A stretch of 64,000 nt of DNA from Pseudomonas syringae (GTDB taxonomy: Bacteria > Pseudomonadota > Gammaproteobacteria > Pseudomonadales > Pseudomonadaceae). The notes beneath the pieces are model-generated. The model was not told where the DNA came from. It saw only the letters and a list, made by a program, of their open reading frames with translations, and made no database searches. How positions within the stretch are numbered: position 1 is the first letter of the stretch; each line of letters starts with the position of its first letter. The stretch covers positions 1,704,501 to 1,768,500 of the forward strand of contig NZ_CP066265.1 in NCBI RefSeq assembly GCF_023278085.1. Reading direction: 5' to 3'. Below are positions 28,811 to 37,388 of the stretch, in pieces. The translations under genes and the position numbers were made by a program.

Positions 28811-29509
28811 ATGTCCGCCTGCCAGACTCCTGTCATCGTCGCCCTGGATTTTCCGACCCGTGAAGCCGCCTTGCGACTGGCGGATCAACTTGATCCCAAA
28901 CTGTGCCGGGTCAAGGTTGGCAAGGAGCTGTTCACCAGTTGTGCAGCGGACATCGTCGAAACCCTGCGTGACAAGGGCTTCGAGGTGTTTCTGGATCTCA
29001 AATTCCACGACATCCCGAACACCACCGCCATGGCGGTCAAGGCGGCGGCAGAGATGGGCGTGTGGATGGTCAACGTGCACTGCTCCGGCGGGCTGCGCAT
29101 GATGGCCGCGTGCCGTGAGGTGCTTGAACAACGTACCGGTCCACAGCCGTTGCTGATTGGCGTGACAGTACTGACCAGCATGGAGCGCGAAGACCTCGCC
29201 GGTATCGGCCTGGACGTCGACCCTCAGATTCAGGTACTGCGCCTGGCGGCGCTGGCTGAAAAGGCAGGTATGGACGGCCTGGTCTGCTCCGCACTGGAAG
29301 CCCGGGCGCTGAAAGCTGCCCATCCATCACTGCAACTCGTTACCCCGGGCATCCGCCCGGCGGGCAGCGCGCAAGACGATCAGCGCCGCATTCTTACCCC
29401 GCGTCAGGCACTCGACGCAGGTTCTGACTACCTCGTGATCGGCCGCCCGATCAGTCAGGCCGCCGACCCGGCCAAGGCACTGGCCGCAGTGGTAGCCGAA
29501 CTGGCTTGA
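28811..29509 (+). CDS. pyrF: Orotidine 5'-phosphate decarboxylase
   Basis: Last step of UMP synthesis. 232 residues, normal length. The catalytic DxKxxD motif is visible in [17 protein letters not shown], with the phosphate-binding end in [16 protein letters not shown] and [12 protein letters not shown] 28811 ([17 protein letters not shown]) is chosen over an upstream extension. A TACAAT -10 element lies near 28771. Stand-alone gene. Confidence 0.96.
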   Translation: MSACQTPVIVALDFPTREAALRLADQLDPKLCRVKVGKELFTSCAADIVETLRDKGFEVFLDLKFHDIPNTTAMAVKAAAEMGVWMVNVHCSGGLRMMAACREVLEQRTGPQPLLIGVTVLTSMEREDLAGIGLDVDPQIQVLRLAALAEKAGMDGLVCSALEARALKAAHPSLQLVTPGIRPAGSAQDDQRRILTPRQALDAGSDYLVIGRPISQAADPAKALAAVVAELA

Positions 29510-29527
29510 ACTGAAACGCACGGTAGA

Positions 29528-29590
29528 CCCTCTCGTGCCAATGCTCCGCGTTGGCATGCATTTCTGGACACTCCGCGTCCGCTTTTGGGC
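29528..29590 (-). repeat. P. syringae-type extragenic repeat, copy B
   Basis: Read on the minus strand it gives GACGCGGAGTGTC, GAAATGCATGCCAACGCGGA and CATTGGCACGAGAG, matching the copy at 20718-20768 in order and spacing. The bases after it (29591-29630) contain a further GCAGAGCGTC. It sits between pyrF and the convergent oxidoreductase gene. Confidence 0.7.
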
Positions 29591-29643
29591 GCAGAGCGTC
29601 CCCACGCGCAGGGGCGTGAGGAACGCTAGGTGACCGGCGATGT

Positions 29644-30651
29644 TCAGTCCACTTTCAAAATCAACTTGCCGTAGTTATCGCCCGTGAACAGCTTCAGGAA
29701 TGTCTCGGGGAAGGTCTCCAGGCCTTCTTCGATGTGCTCCTTGCTCTTCAGCTTGCCTTCCTTGATCCAGCCGGCCATGACCTGACCCGCTTCTGCAAAG
29801 CGGTCTGCGTGATCGAGCACGATGAAACCTTCCATGCGCGCACGGTTGACCAGCAGTGACATATAGTTGGCCGGGCCTTTGACGGCAGTGGTGTTGTTGT
29901 ACTGGCTGATGGCACCGCAGATCACCACACGGGCACCGACTGCCAACTGGCTGAGCGCCGCGTCCAGAATGTCGCCGCCGACGTTATCGAAGTACACATT
30001 CACACCGTCCGGGCAATGGCGTTTCACGGCATCCAGCACGTCTTCGGACTTGTAGTCGATAGCCGCATCGAACCCCAGCTCTTCAGTCAGCAAACGGCAT
30101 TTCTCTTTGCCCCCTGCGATACCGACCACCCGGCAGCCTTTGATTTTGGCAATCTGCCCGGCCACGCTGCCGACCGCACCTGCCGCACCGGAGATCAAGA
30201 CGGTGTCGCCACTTTTCGGCTGGCCAACATCCAGCAGCGCCAGATAAGCGGTCATGCCGGTCATGCCGAGCGCCGACAAATACAGCGGCAGCGGAGCCAG
30301 GCTGGTGTCTACCTTGTAGAAACCCTTGGGCTCACCGATAAAGTAGTCCTGCACGCCCACGGCCCCTTGCACGTGATCGCCCACCGCGAACTTGGGGTTT
30401 TTCGATTCGAGCACTTCACCCACGCCCAAGGCGCGCATGACCTCGCCCAGTTCTACGGCCGGAATGTAGGATTTGCCCTCGTTCATCCAGCCGCGCATGG
30501 CCGGGTCCAGGGACAGGTATTTGTTTCTGACCAGGATCTGGCCGTCTGCGAGAGCCGTCACCGGGACGGTCTGATACGTGAAGTCGTCACGACGTACAGT
30601 GCCCGATGGACGCTTGGCGAGCAGGAACTGGCGATTGGAAAGATCAGTCAT
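29644..30651 (-). CDS. NADP-dependent oxidoreductase (medium-chain, CurA/leukotriene-B4-type)
   Basis: Zinc-free medium-chain reductase of 335 residues that should reduce alpha,beta-unsaturated carbonyl compounds. The NADP-binding loop is GAAGAVGSVAGQIAKIKGC (about 156-174); YLSLDPAMRGWMNEG near the N-terminus is typical of the CurA/YncB subgroup, and there is no zinc-ligand cysteine set. Stand-alone gene, divergent from the LD-carboxypeptidase. Physiological substrate unknown. Confidence 0.88.
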   Translation of the reverse strand: MTDLSNRQFLLAKRPSGTVRRDDFTYQTVPVTALADGQILVRNKYLSLDPAMRGWMNEGKSYIPAVELGEVMRALGVGEVLESKNPKFAVGDHVQGAVGVQDYFIGEPKGFYKVDTSLAPLPLYLSALGMTGMTAYLALLDVGQPKSGDTVLISGAAGAVGSVAGQIAKIKGCRVVGIAGGKEKCRLLTEELGFDAAIDYKSEDVLDAVKRHCPDGVNVYFDNVGGDILDAALSQLAVGARVVICGAISQYNNTTAVKGPANYMSLLVNRARMEGFIVLDHADRFAEAGQVMAGWIKEGKLKSKEHIEEGLETFPETFLKLFTGDNYGKLILKVD

Positions 30652-30882
30652 GGCAGGGCCTCATAAAAATGGTTCAAGAATGGATTCAAACGCTCGCTGT
30701 GGTATTCAGGCAAGAAGTGATCATCAAGCGAATGCCGTTTGATCCATGTGATTGATAGGAGTCCGGTCAGGCTATGGCGTTCAGCTTGATCTGCGGGTGA
30801 CACATATTGATTGTCGATAGGGCTTGAGTCACACACCTCAGTGCTCTAGATTTCTCGCTCGATGAACGCTTGGAAGATCGTA

Positions 30883-31815
30883 ATGCTGGCCACCTCTTTA
30901 CAGACCCTTCAACCCCAGGTCCTGCGCGCTGGCGACGCCGTGGCGCTGGTGTCTCCTGCCGGGCCTGTGGCGGCTGCCAGGGTCGAAGCGGCCGTCGAGG
31001 TGCTCAAGGGCTGGGGGCTGCGACCGCGGGTTTATCCTCATGCGCTGGGTGCTTATTCATTCTATTCAGGGACCGACGAAGAACGGCTCGCCGACCTCAA
31101 CGCGGCACTGGCCGATCCGGAAATCCGCGCGGTGCTCTGCACGCGAGGTGGCTATGGCGTACAGCGGATCGTGCAGCAGGTAGACATGGAGGCCGTGCGC
31201 CGCGACCCGAAGCTGGTGACCGGTTTCTCCGACATTACCGCTCTGCACGGCGCGCTGTGGAACCATGCGCGTCTGGCGACCATTCACGGGCCAATCGCCG
31301 CGCAACTGGAGCGCGGTGGTCTGTTCGTCAGCAGCATGCGCCATGTGCTGATGAGCACCGAACCGGTCCTGCTCAAGGCAGATCCGGCTTCGCCGACCGC
31401 CAGTGTGCGCACCGCAGGCAGCGCTCAAGGGCTGTTGCTCGGCGGTAACCTGTGCATGCTCGATACCTCGGTCGGCACGCCATTCATGCCGGACCTGACC
31501 GGCGCAATTCTGCTCATCGAGGAAGTCAACGAACCTGCTTACCGGGTCGATCGCATGCTGACCCATCTGGGTAACTGCGGCATCCTCGGGCGTCTGGCGG
31601 GTATTGCGATCGGCGAGTTCACACCAGCCGCGAACACCGGCGGCACCATCAGCCCGGCGCATGTATTGCTGGAACGACTGGGCAGCCTGGGCATTCCGCT
31701 GCTTGGCGGTTTGCCGGTTGGTCATGGTGACCTCAACCAGGCCGTACCGCTGGGGATGCCGGCAATCCTCGATGCCGATGCCGGGACCTTGCTGGTGTCC
31801 GCAGCCGCTCGCTAA
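30883..31815 (+). CDS. LD-carboxypeptidase (muramoyltetrapeptide carboxypeptidase)
   Basis: Serine peptidase that removes the terminal D-alanine from murein tetrapeptides during cell-wall recycling. 310 residues. The nucleophile serine is in TGFSDITALHGALW (about residue 111), the Glu in ILLIEEVNEPAYRVDRML and the His in LPVGHGDLN, a complete Ser-Glu-His set. ATG 30883 is chosen because GGAAG lies just before it; an ATG seven codons earlier has no ribosome site. No signal peptide, so cytoplasmic, as expected for LdcA. Confidence 0.9.
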   Translation: MLATSLQTLQPQVLRAGDAVALVSPAGPVAAARVEAAVEVLKGWGLRPRVYPHALGAYSFYSGTDEERLADLNAALADPEIRAVLCTRGGYGVQRIVQQVDMEAVRRDPKLVTGFSDITALHGALWNHARLATIHGPIAAQLERGGLFVSSMRHVLMSTEPVLLKADPASPTASVRTAGSAQGLLLGGNLCMLDTSVGTPFMPDLTGAILLIEEVNEPAYRVDRMLTHLGNCGILGRLAGIAIGEFTPAANTGGTISPAHVLLERLGSLGIPLLGGLPVGHGDLNQAVPLGMPAILDADAGTLLVSAAAR

Positions 31816-31831
31816 AACGCAAGGCAGATAC

Positions 31832-33025
31832 TCAACCGGCCTTGCGCGCATTCAGAATCAGCAGCGTCAGTACGCCTGCGAGGATTCCCCACAATGCCGA
31901 GCCGATGGAAAACAGCGTCATGCCCGACGCGGTCACCATGAAGGTGATCAATGCGGGCTCGCGTTCTGTCGGTTCGGCCATGGCGACCGTCAAGCCATTG
32001 ATGATCGAGCCAAACAGCGCCAGTGCCGCAATCGACAGCACCAGTTCCTTGGGGAATGCGCCGAACAGGGCGGCCAGGGTCGCGCCGAAGATACCGGCAA
32101 TGCCATAAAAAATGCCGCACCAGATCGCTGCGGTGTATCGCTTCGCTTTGTCCGGGTGAGCGTGCGGGCTGGTACAGATTGCCGCGCTGATGGCTGCCAG
32201 GTTGATGCCGTGGCAACCGAACGGTGCGCTCAGCAGCGAGGCAATGCCGGTGGTTGAAATCAGTGGCGAGGTGGGCGGGTAATAACCGTCGGCGCGTAAC
32301 ACCGCCACACCCGGCATGTTCTGCGAGGTCATGGCGACCACGAACAGTGGAATGCTGATGCTGACGGTTGCCGCCCAGGAAAATTCCGGCGTGGTCCATA
32401 CCGGCACGGCCAGCTCCAGAGCCAGCCCGCCAAAGTCCAGCAAGCCCGAAAGGCCGGCGATCACAATGCCGACCAGCAGCGCGAGCAGCACCGAGTAGCG
32501 TGGCGAAATGCGCTTGACCAGCAGATAAGTGAGAAACATGCCCACTACCAGACTGGTACGGTGCTGGGCAGCAACAAATATTTCGCTGCCGATCCGGAAC
32601 AGGATGCCTGCCAGCAGGGCCGCAGCCAATGAAGCGGGCAAGCGTCTGACCAGCCGTTCGAACGTGCCGGTCATGCCACAAAGAATGACCAGGATCGCGC
32701 TGGTGATAAAAGCACCGACAGCCTGCGGATAGGTCACGCCGCCCAGGCTGGTGATCAGTAACGCTGCGCCAGGTGTCGACCATGCCACGGTGATGGGCGC
32801 GCGATAACGCAACGAGAGGCCGATGCTGCACAGCGCCATGCCCATGAACAAGGACCACAGCCACGAAGAAACCTGCGCACTGGTCAGCCCCGCAGCCTGT
32901 CCGGCTTGAAACATCAGCGCCAGCGAACTGGTACAACCAGTCATCACAGCGATGAAGCCGGCGACCATTGCTGACGCCGATGAGTCGGCCAGCGGGCGCA
33001 GCGGCACCTTCAGGGTTTCGTTCAT
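31832..33025 (-). CDS. BenE-family benzoate/H+ symporter-like membrane protein
   Basis: 397 residues with about twelve hydrophobic spans. SMNETLKVPLRPLADSSASA at the start and LALMFQAGQAAGLTSAQVSS in the first third are typical of BenE. No benzoate-degradation genes are near, so the real substrate is open. ATG 33025 is chosen; a 20-residue upstream extension is polar and lacks a ribosome site. Downstream of the MarR gene on the same strand, but 115 bases apart; it may be under its control. Confidence 0.85.
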   Translation of the reverse strand: MNETLKVPLRPLADSSASAMVAGFIAVMTGCTSSLALMFQAGQAAGLTSAQVSSWLWSLFMGMALCSIGLSLRYRAPITVAWSTPGAALLITSLGGVTYPQAVGAFITSAILVILCGMTGTFERLVRRLPASLAAALLAGILFRIGSEIFVAAQHRTSLVVGMFLTYLLVKRISPRYSVLLALLVGIVIAGLSGLLDFGGLALELAVPVWTTPEFSWAATVSISIPLFVVAMTSQNMPGVAVLRADGYYPPTSPLISTTGIASLLSAPFGCHGINLAAISAAICTSPHAHPDKAKRYTAAIWCGIFYGIAGIFGATLAALFGAFPKELVLSIAALALFGSIINGLTVAMAEPTEREPALITFMVTASGMTLFSIGSALWGILAGVLTLLILNARKAG

Positions 33026-33140
33026 GGAGGGTGTTCCTTGAGGCGGGCAGGTAGCGAAGGACGCCAAGCCTAAACGCAGGCTCACGCGGCCTTACGATAC
33101 AGCGATACGTGTAAACGCCAGCACAGTTGCAAAGGCTCGT

Positions 33141-33611
33141 TTACTCGATGTCTGCGCCTGAGGGGCACGCTCCGGATTGCAGCGTCTGCCCCAGCGCGCG
33201 ATTGACCGTCAGCCAGCCATCCACCGCTTCCTGACCGGCATCCCCAAACACGCGTTGCAGCAGCTTGACCTGCTCGCGGCGCAGCGCCTCTTCGAAGCGT
33301 GTGCCTTCCTCGGTCAGCGCCAACAGCCGCTTGCGCTTGTCGGTCTCGGGGGCGGCGCTGTTCACCAGATTCATGGCGATCAATTGGCGCAGCGGCGCGT
33401 TGAGCGCCTGCTTGCTGACCCCCAGTACTGTCAGCAGCTCTTTGACGCTCAAGCCGGGGTAGCGAGCGATGAAAAACACAATCCGCTGATGCACCCGGCT
33501 GAAGCCGCGTCTGGCGAGCATTTCATCGGCTTTGGCAGTGAACGCCTGATAGCCGAAGAAGAACGCTTCCATGGCCATTTGCTGATTGGCTGGTTTTTTA
33601 AGGTCAAGCAT
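33141..33611 (-). CDS. MarR-family transcriptional regulator
   Basis: 156 residues with a winged helix-turn-helix in the middle (IARYPGLSVKELLTVLGVSK then QALNAPLRQLIAMNLV, wing around APETDKRKRLLALT). Divergent from the aminotransferase gene; the 82-base gap holds an inverted repeat that is the likely operator. The regulator probably represses itself and the aminotransferase, and perhaps the BenE gene downstream. The ligand is unknown. Confidence 0.9.
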   Translation of the reverse strand: MLDLKKPANQQMAMEAFFFGYQAFTAKADEMLARRGFSRVHQRIVFFIARYPGLSVKELLTVLGVSKQALNAPLRQLIAMNLVNSAAPETDKRKRLLALTEEGTRFEEALRREQVKLLQRVFGDAGQEAVDGWLTVNRALGQTLQSGACPSGADIE

Positions 33612-33644
33612 ATTGACGTATCCGGTTGGCGCGTCGTAATTTGA

Positions 33645-33659
33645 GTCAACAAGTTTGAC
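33645..33659. promoter_or_regulatory. MarR operator candidate GTCAA-N5-TTGAC
   Basis: A perfect 5+5 dyad in the middle of the MarR/aminotransferase gap. The word TTGACGTAT also occurs twice (33613 and 33655), one copy overlapping the dyad. Position and symmetry fit a shared operator. Confidence 0.55.
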
Positions 33660-33693
33660 GTATTTTCATTGACCTCGGCTACAGGTAATCAAC

Positions 33694-34860
33694 ATGGCAT
33701 TCTCTGAACGCGTTTCCCGTCTGAAAAGCTCCCTGATTCGCGAGATCCTTGCTGCCGCCCAGCGTCCGGAAGTGATGTCATTCGCTGGTGGCCTGCCTGC
33801 CGAGTCGATGCTGCCCAACGTCGAGTGGGCCGATATGCCGGTGTCACTGGGTCAATATGGCATGAGCGAAGGCGAGCCCGCATTGCGCCAAGCCCTCGCT
33901 GCAGAGGCGCGTGCATTGGGAATTGCCTGTGAAGCCAGTCAGGTGATGGTGGTCAGCGGCTCCCAGCAGACACTGGATCTGGCCGCCAAGCTCTACATCG
34001 ACAAGGGCACCGAGGTTCTGCTGGAAGCGCCGACCTACCTGGCTGCATTGCAGATATTCCAGCTGTTTGGCGCTGACTGCATCACGGTGCCGTTGCTGGC
34101 CGAGGGCCCGGACCTGCAGGCTATGCGTCAGCGGCTGGAGCGGCACAGGCCTGCTTTCGCATACCTCATTCCGACCTTCCAGAACCCTTCAGCGGTGCGC
34201 TACAGCCAGGCCAGTCGCGATGCGGTCGCGGCCCTGCTCGACGAGTTCGGCGTGACGCTCATCGAAGACGAGCCGTACCGCGAGCTGACGTTTGACGGCG
34301 GCAGTGCCAAACCGATCGTGAGCAGCCTCAGGAAAGCCAGCTGGATCTACACCGGCACCGTGTCGAAGACGCTGCTTCCTGGTCTTCGCGTAGGTTATCT
34401 GATTGCCAGCCCTGATCTGTTTCCGCATCTGCTGCGTCTGAAACAGTCTGCCGACCTGCACACCAACCGTTTGGGGCAATGGCAGGCCTTGCAGTGGATC
34501 GGTACTGAACACTATCGTGAGCATCTGCGGACACTGCGTGAGTTCTATCGCGGTCGCCGTGATGCCTTTGAACAGGCCTTGCAACAGCACTTCGCGGATC
34601 TGGCAGTGTGGAACAGCCCGCAAGGCGGCCTGTTCTTCTGGTTGACCCTCAAGCAGCCGCTGGACACCCGCACCCTGCTGAATGCAGCACTGGCGCAGGA
34701 CGTGGCCTTCATGCCGGGCGAGCCGTTCTTCGCCAACCCGGACGCCAACCACGGTTATTTGCGGCTCAATTTCAGTCACATTGATCCGGCGCGTCTGGAT
34801 GAAGGTATAAAACGACTGGCATCGGTCGTGCGTGCAGCACAGAATCTGCAAGCGGCTTGA
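33694..34860 (+). CDS. PLP-dependent aminotransferase (class I/II, 2-aminoadipate/LysN-like)
   Basis: 388 residues, fold type I. The PLP lysine is in YTGTVSKTLLPGLRVGYL (about residue 228), the Asp-Glu segment VTLIEDEPYRELTF positions the cofactor, and MSFAGGLPAESMLP is the N-terminal signature of the MocR-like aminotransferase group without a DNA-binding domain. Substrate is likely an amino acid such as 2-aminoadipate or an aromatic one. Divergent from marR; the GST gene follows after 35 bases and is probably co-transcribed. Confidence 0.88.
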   Translation: MAFSERVSRLKSSLIREILAAAQRPEVMSFAGGLPAESMLPNVEWADMPVSLGQYGMSEGEPALRQALAAEARALGIACEASQVMVVSGSQQTLDLAAKLYIDKGTEVLLEAPTYLAALQIFQLFGADCITVPLLAEGPDLQAMRQRLERHRPAFAYLIPTFQNPSAVRYSQASRDAVAALLDEFGVTLIEDEPYRELTFDGGSAKPIVSSLRKASWIYTGTVSKTLLPGLRVGYLIASPDLFPHLLRLKQSADLHTNRLGQWQALQWIGTEHYREHLRTLREFYRGRRDAFEQALQQHFADLAVWNSPQGGLFFWLTLKQPLDTRTLLNAALAQDVAFMPGEPFFANPDANHGYLRLNFSHIDPARLDEGIKRLASVVRAAQNLQAA

Positions 34861-34895
34861 TCAGATCAACCCGGACACACCAAGGGAGCAGGGCG

Positions 34896-35498
34896 ATGTA
34901 CAAGGTTTACGGTGATTACAACTCGGGCAATTGCTACAAGGTCAAGCTGATGCTTAACCTGCTGGGCAGCGAGTATGAGTGGGTGCCGGTGAATATCCTC
35001 AACGGCGAAACCCAGACCCCGGCCTTTCTTGAAAAGAATCCTAACGGCAAGATTCCGGTACTGGAACTGGAGGACGGCACGTGCTTGTGGGAATCCAATG
35101 CGATTCTCAATTTTCTTGCCGACGGCTCCCGATACCTGCCGAGTGAGCCGCGTTTGCGGACTCAGGTGTTGCAGTGGCAGTTCTTCGAGCAATACAGCCA
35201 CGAGCCTTCTGTGGCGGTCGCGCGGTTTATCCAGTTTTACCTGGGGCTGCCAGAGGAGCGCATGGTTGAATACCGCGCGATGCAGAAGTCCGGCTATCGT
35301 GCTCTGGCCGTCATGGAACAGCAGCTCGATCGCACACCGTTTCTGGTCGGCGACACGTTCTCGATCGCCGATATTGCCTTGTATGCCTACACTCATGTGG
35401 CGCATCAGGGCGGCTTCGACCTGGCGCCTTATACCGGCATTCGCCGCTGGCTGCAGCGGGTTCAGGCTCAGCCTGGCTATATCGGCATGCTGGACTGA
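34896..35498 (+). CDS. Glutathione S-transferase family protein
   Basis: 200 residues with a thioredoxin-like N-domain (YKVYGDYNSGNCYKVKLML; NPNGKIPVLELEDG with the cis-Pro; ESNAILNFLA) and an all-helical C-domain (about 85-200). The SGNCYK motif suggests a Ser- or Cys-type active site. ATG 34896 is chosen because AAGGGAGCAGGG precedes it. Close behind the aminotransferase, so likely in its operon. Confidence 0.9.
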   Translation: MYKVYGDYNSGNCYKVKLMLNLLGSEYEWVPVNILNGETQTPAFLEKNPNGKIPVLELEDGTCLWESNAILNFLADGSRYLPSEPRLRTQVLQWQFFEQYSHEPSVAVARFIQFYLGLPEERMVEYRAMQKSGYRALAVMEQQLDRTPFLVGDTFSIADIALYAYTHVAHQGGFDLAPYTGIRRWLQRVQAQPGYIGMLD

Positions 35499-35525
35499 CC
35501 CGATTACCTGGAGAGCAACGAATTC

Positions 35526-35912
35526 ATGCGCACTTCACTTACCCTTCTCGCCGCCTTTATGGCGCTAGGCGTCGGTTGTTCCGCTCAGGCCGAGGATTGC
35601 AACAGCAATCAGGCGAGCATGAACACCTGTGCCGCCAATGAGCTGGCGGCACTCGACGCGGATCTGAACAGGCAATACAAGACGCAGATGGCCTGGCTCC
35701 AGACCCCAGAGAAAAAACAGGCGTTCAAGGACGCGCAACAGAAGTGGATCGTCTTGCGTGATGCCGATTGCCTGTATCAGGCAGGCAAGCCCGAGGATTC
35801 GGGTTCGATCTGGCCGCTGGTGCAATCGCAATGCCTGGCGGAGCAGACCAGGGTACGGCTCAAGCAACTGAAAACTTACTTGGCCTGCCGCGAGGACGGT
35901 TGCCCGCGCTGA
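35526..35912 (+). CDS. LprI-like (DUF1311) exported protein
   Basis: 128 residues. A signal peptide (MRTSLTLLAAFMALGVGC SAQA) is followed by a domain with the pattern of lysozyme-inhibitor LprI proteins: ANELAALDADLNRQYK, FKDAQQKWIVLRDADC and the final cysteine-containing tail YLACREDGC. Cysteines are paired as expected for periplasmic disulfides. GGAGAG precedes the ATG. It could follow the GST gene in one transcript (27 bases apart). Role in lysozyme defence is known for relatives and only possible here. Confidence 0.85.
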   Translation: MRTSLTLLAAFMALGVGCSAQAEDCNSNQASMNTCAANELAALDADLNRQYKTQMAWLQTPEKKQAFKDAQQKWIVLRDADCLYQAGKPEDSGSIWPLVQSQCLAEQTRVRLKQLKTYLACREDGCPR

Positions 35913-35933
35913 TGCGCGTCGGGCAATCGTGGT

Positions 35934-36311
35934 TCAGATGGCGCCGAAGCGTCGGTCCAGATAGTCGATGATGACGTTGGATTCATACATCCAGACGGTC
36001 TTGCCAGCTTCTTCTATGCGCAGGCAAGGCACTTTGATTCTGCCGCCTTCCTTGAGCAGGGTCTCGCGATCCAGCTCGTTGTTCTTCGCATCGCGCAGGG
36101 CGACCGGAACGTTGAGGCGGCGCAGGGCGCGACGGGTCTTCACGCAGAACGGGCAGGCGTGAAACTGGTACAACGTCAGCTCCCTGGCTGCTTCGTTGAC
36201 AGCCGCCTGAGCCTGAGGATCACGCTTTTTCCTGCTCGGGCGAGTCAGGAAGTCGATGCCGATGACGAGTTGGCCAAGGCCGACTCTTAACGCTTTCATG
36301 AACACGGTCAT
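35934..36311 (-). CDS. Glutaredoxin/GST N-domain protein
   Basis: 125 residues. After a 45-residue leader comes a thioredoxin-fold domain with the active-site motif YQFHACPFCVKTRRALRR (CPFC), cis-Pro in IKVPCLRIEE and the GST-type ESNVIIDYLD. It lacks the helical GST C-domain, so it works like a glutaredoxin with glutathione. The start may be ATG 36311 or the ATG four codons later; neither has a decisive ribosome site. The leader (MKALRVGLGQLVIGIDFLTR) may be a membrane-associated helix. Confidence 0.87.
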   Translation of the reverse strand: MTVFMKALRVGLGQLVIGIDFLTRPSRKKRDPQAQAAVNEAARELTLYQFHACPFCVKTRRALRRLNVPVALRDAKNNELDRETLLKEGGRIKVPCLRIEEAGKTVWMYESNVIIDYLDRRFGAI

Positions 36312-36386
36312 ACCTTTTGCGGGCAGTGGCAGAAATCCGTCGGGCGTTCAGCGTGCGTCATGGCACGTGAACGCGGGCTGAACGGG

Positions 36387-36932
36387 TCACTTGATCAGGC
36401 TGAGAAACTCACTGCGAGTGGCGGCGTTTTCACGGAATTCGCCGAGCATCACCGAGGTGATCATGGCCGAATTCTGCTTCTCGACACCGCGCATCATCAT
36501 GCACATGTGCTTGGCTTCGATCACCACCGCAACGCCCAGTGCGCCGGTGACCTGCTGGATGGCTTCGGCGATCTGGCGGCTGAGGTTTTCCTGAATCTGC
36601 AGGCGACGGGCGTACATGTCGACGATCCGTGCCACCTTGGACAGGCCCAGCACCTTGCCATTCGGAATGTAGGCCACATGTGCCTTGCCAATGAACGGCA
36701 GCAGGTGGTGTTCGCACAGCGAGTACAGTTCGATGTCCTTGACCATCACCATTTCACTGGCGTCAGAGCTGAACAGGGCGCCGTTGGTGACTTCTTCCAG
36801 GGTCTGCGCATAACCGCGACACAGGTATTGCATGGCCTTGGCGGCGCGCTTGGGGGTGTCCAGCAAACCTTCACGCGAGACGTCCTCGCCCAGTTGCCCG
36901 AGGATGGCGGTGTAATTCTGTTCCAGTGTCAC
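36387..36932 (-). CDS. folE: GTP cyclohydrolase I
   Basis: First step of tetrahydrofolate synthesis: GTP to dihydroneopterin triphosphate. 181 residues from the GTG start [20 protein letters not shown], the usual length for the Pseudomonas enzyme; upstream in-frame ATG codons would add an unsupported 26-residue extension. Zinc ligands lie in [14 protein letters not shown] and KHMCMMMRG, with [14 protein letters not shown] in the active site. Family type I (zinc-dependent). Confidence 0.95.
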   Translation of the reverse strand: MTLEQNYTAILGQLGEDVSREGLLDTPKRAAKAMQYLCRGYAQTLEEVTNGALFSSDASEMVMVKDIELYSLCEHHLLPFIGKAHVAYIPNGKVLGLSKVARIVDMYARRLQIQENLSRQIAEAIQQVTGALGVAVVIEAKHMCMMMRGVEKQNSAMITSVMLGEFRENAATRSEFLSLIK

Positions 36933-37170
36933 AGGACTGTGTTTCCGTGTGGGTTTCGATAAACGCGAGAGCATGGCCCGTCGCCGAGTCGCACATAGTA
37001 ACGTACGCACGGGGGCGGGTGCACGGCAGCGCGGTAAATCAACCGGTCGGGATGCGGTTTGTATCGACTCGCTTACACCTTGGCAACCAGATCGCTACCC
37101 ACTTCCGGCACGCCACGTTGTCTGAGCTTGCAGGTCATCAATCAATTGCCTGTCGAGAGAGTAAATCCGG
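36933..37170. other. Gap between folE and the Gly-rich peptide gene
   Basis: No gene seen. It must hold the folE promoter (minus strand) and that of the small plus-strand gene at 37171. I find no palindrome or clear -10/-35 pair. Confidence 0.4.
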
Positions 37171-37332
37171 ATGTTGAGTCGAGTAGCAAAAATAGCGATG
37201 TTCGCCATCGTACTGTCGTCGGATTCCGGTTGCTGGCCGTTCTGGCCTGGCCCGGGTGGGCATGGTGGCGGTGGTGGCGGCGGGCACCATGAGGGCGGTG
37301 GCCCTGGCCCAGGCGGTCCTGGCCCGCGCTGA
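37171..37332 (+). CDS. Tiny exported Gly/Pro/His-rich peptide
   Basis: 53 residues. MLSRVAKIAMFAIVLSSDSG is a short basic-hydrophobic N-terminus like a signal peptide, then CWPFWPGPGGHGGGG and a run of G, H and P to the end. A lone cysteine at position 21 follows the hydrophobic part, but DSGC is not a standard lipobox. GAGAGA lies upstream of the ATG. Gly/His-rich short lipoprotein-like peptides of this kind occur in Pseudomonas, and the histidines could bind metal. The composition is so skewed that chance is possible, so confidence is moderate. Confidence 0.55.
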   Translation: MLSRVAKIAMFAIVLSSDSGCWPFWPGPGGHGGGGGGGHHEGGGPGPGGPGPR

Positions 37333-37388
37333 GTGTTGAATCGGAGCAGCACGCGCTGTCCGTAGAGTGTCAAAGGGCGCGAAGAGTC

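Noticed and set aside
37171..37233. Lipoprotein call for the Gly-rich peptide
   Set aside because: DSGC does not fit the lipobox pattern (no L/V/I at -3), so only an exported peptide is proposed.
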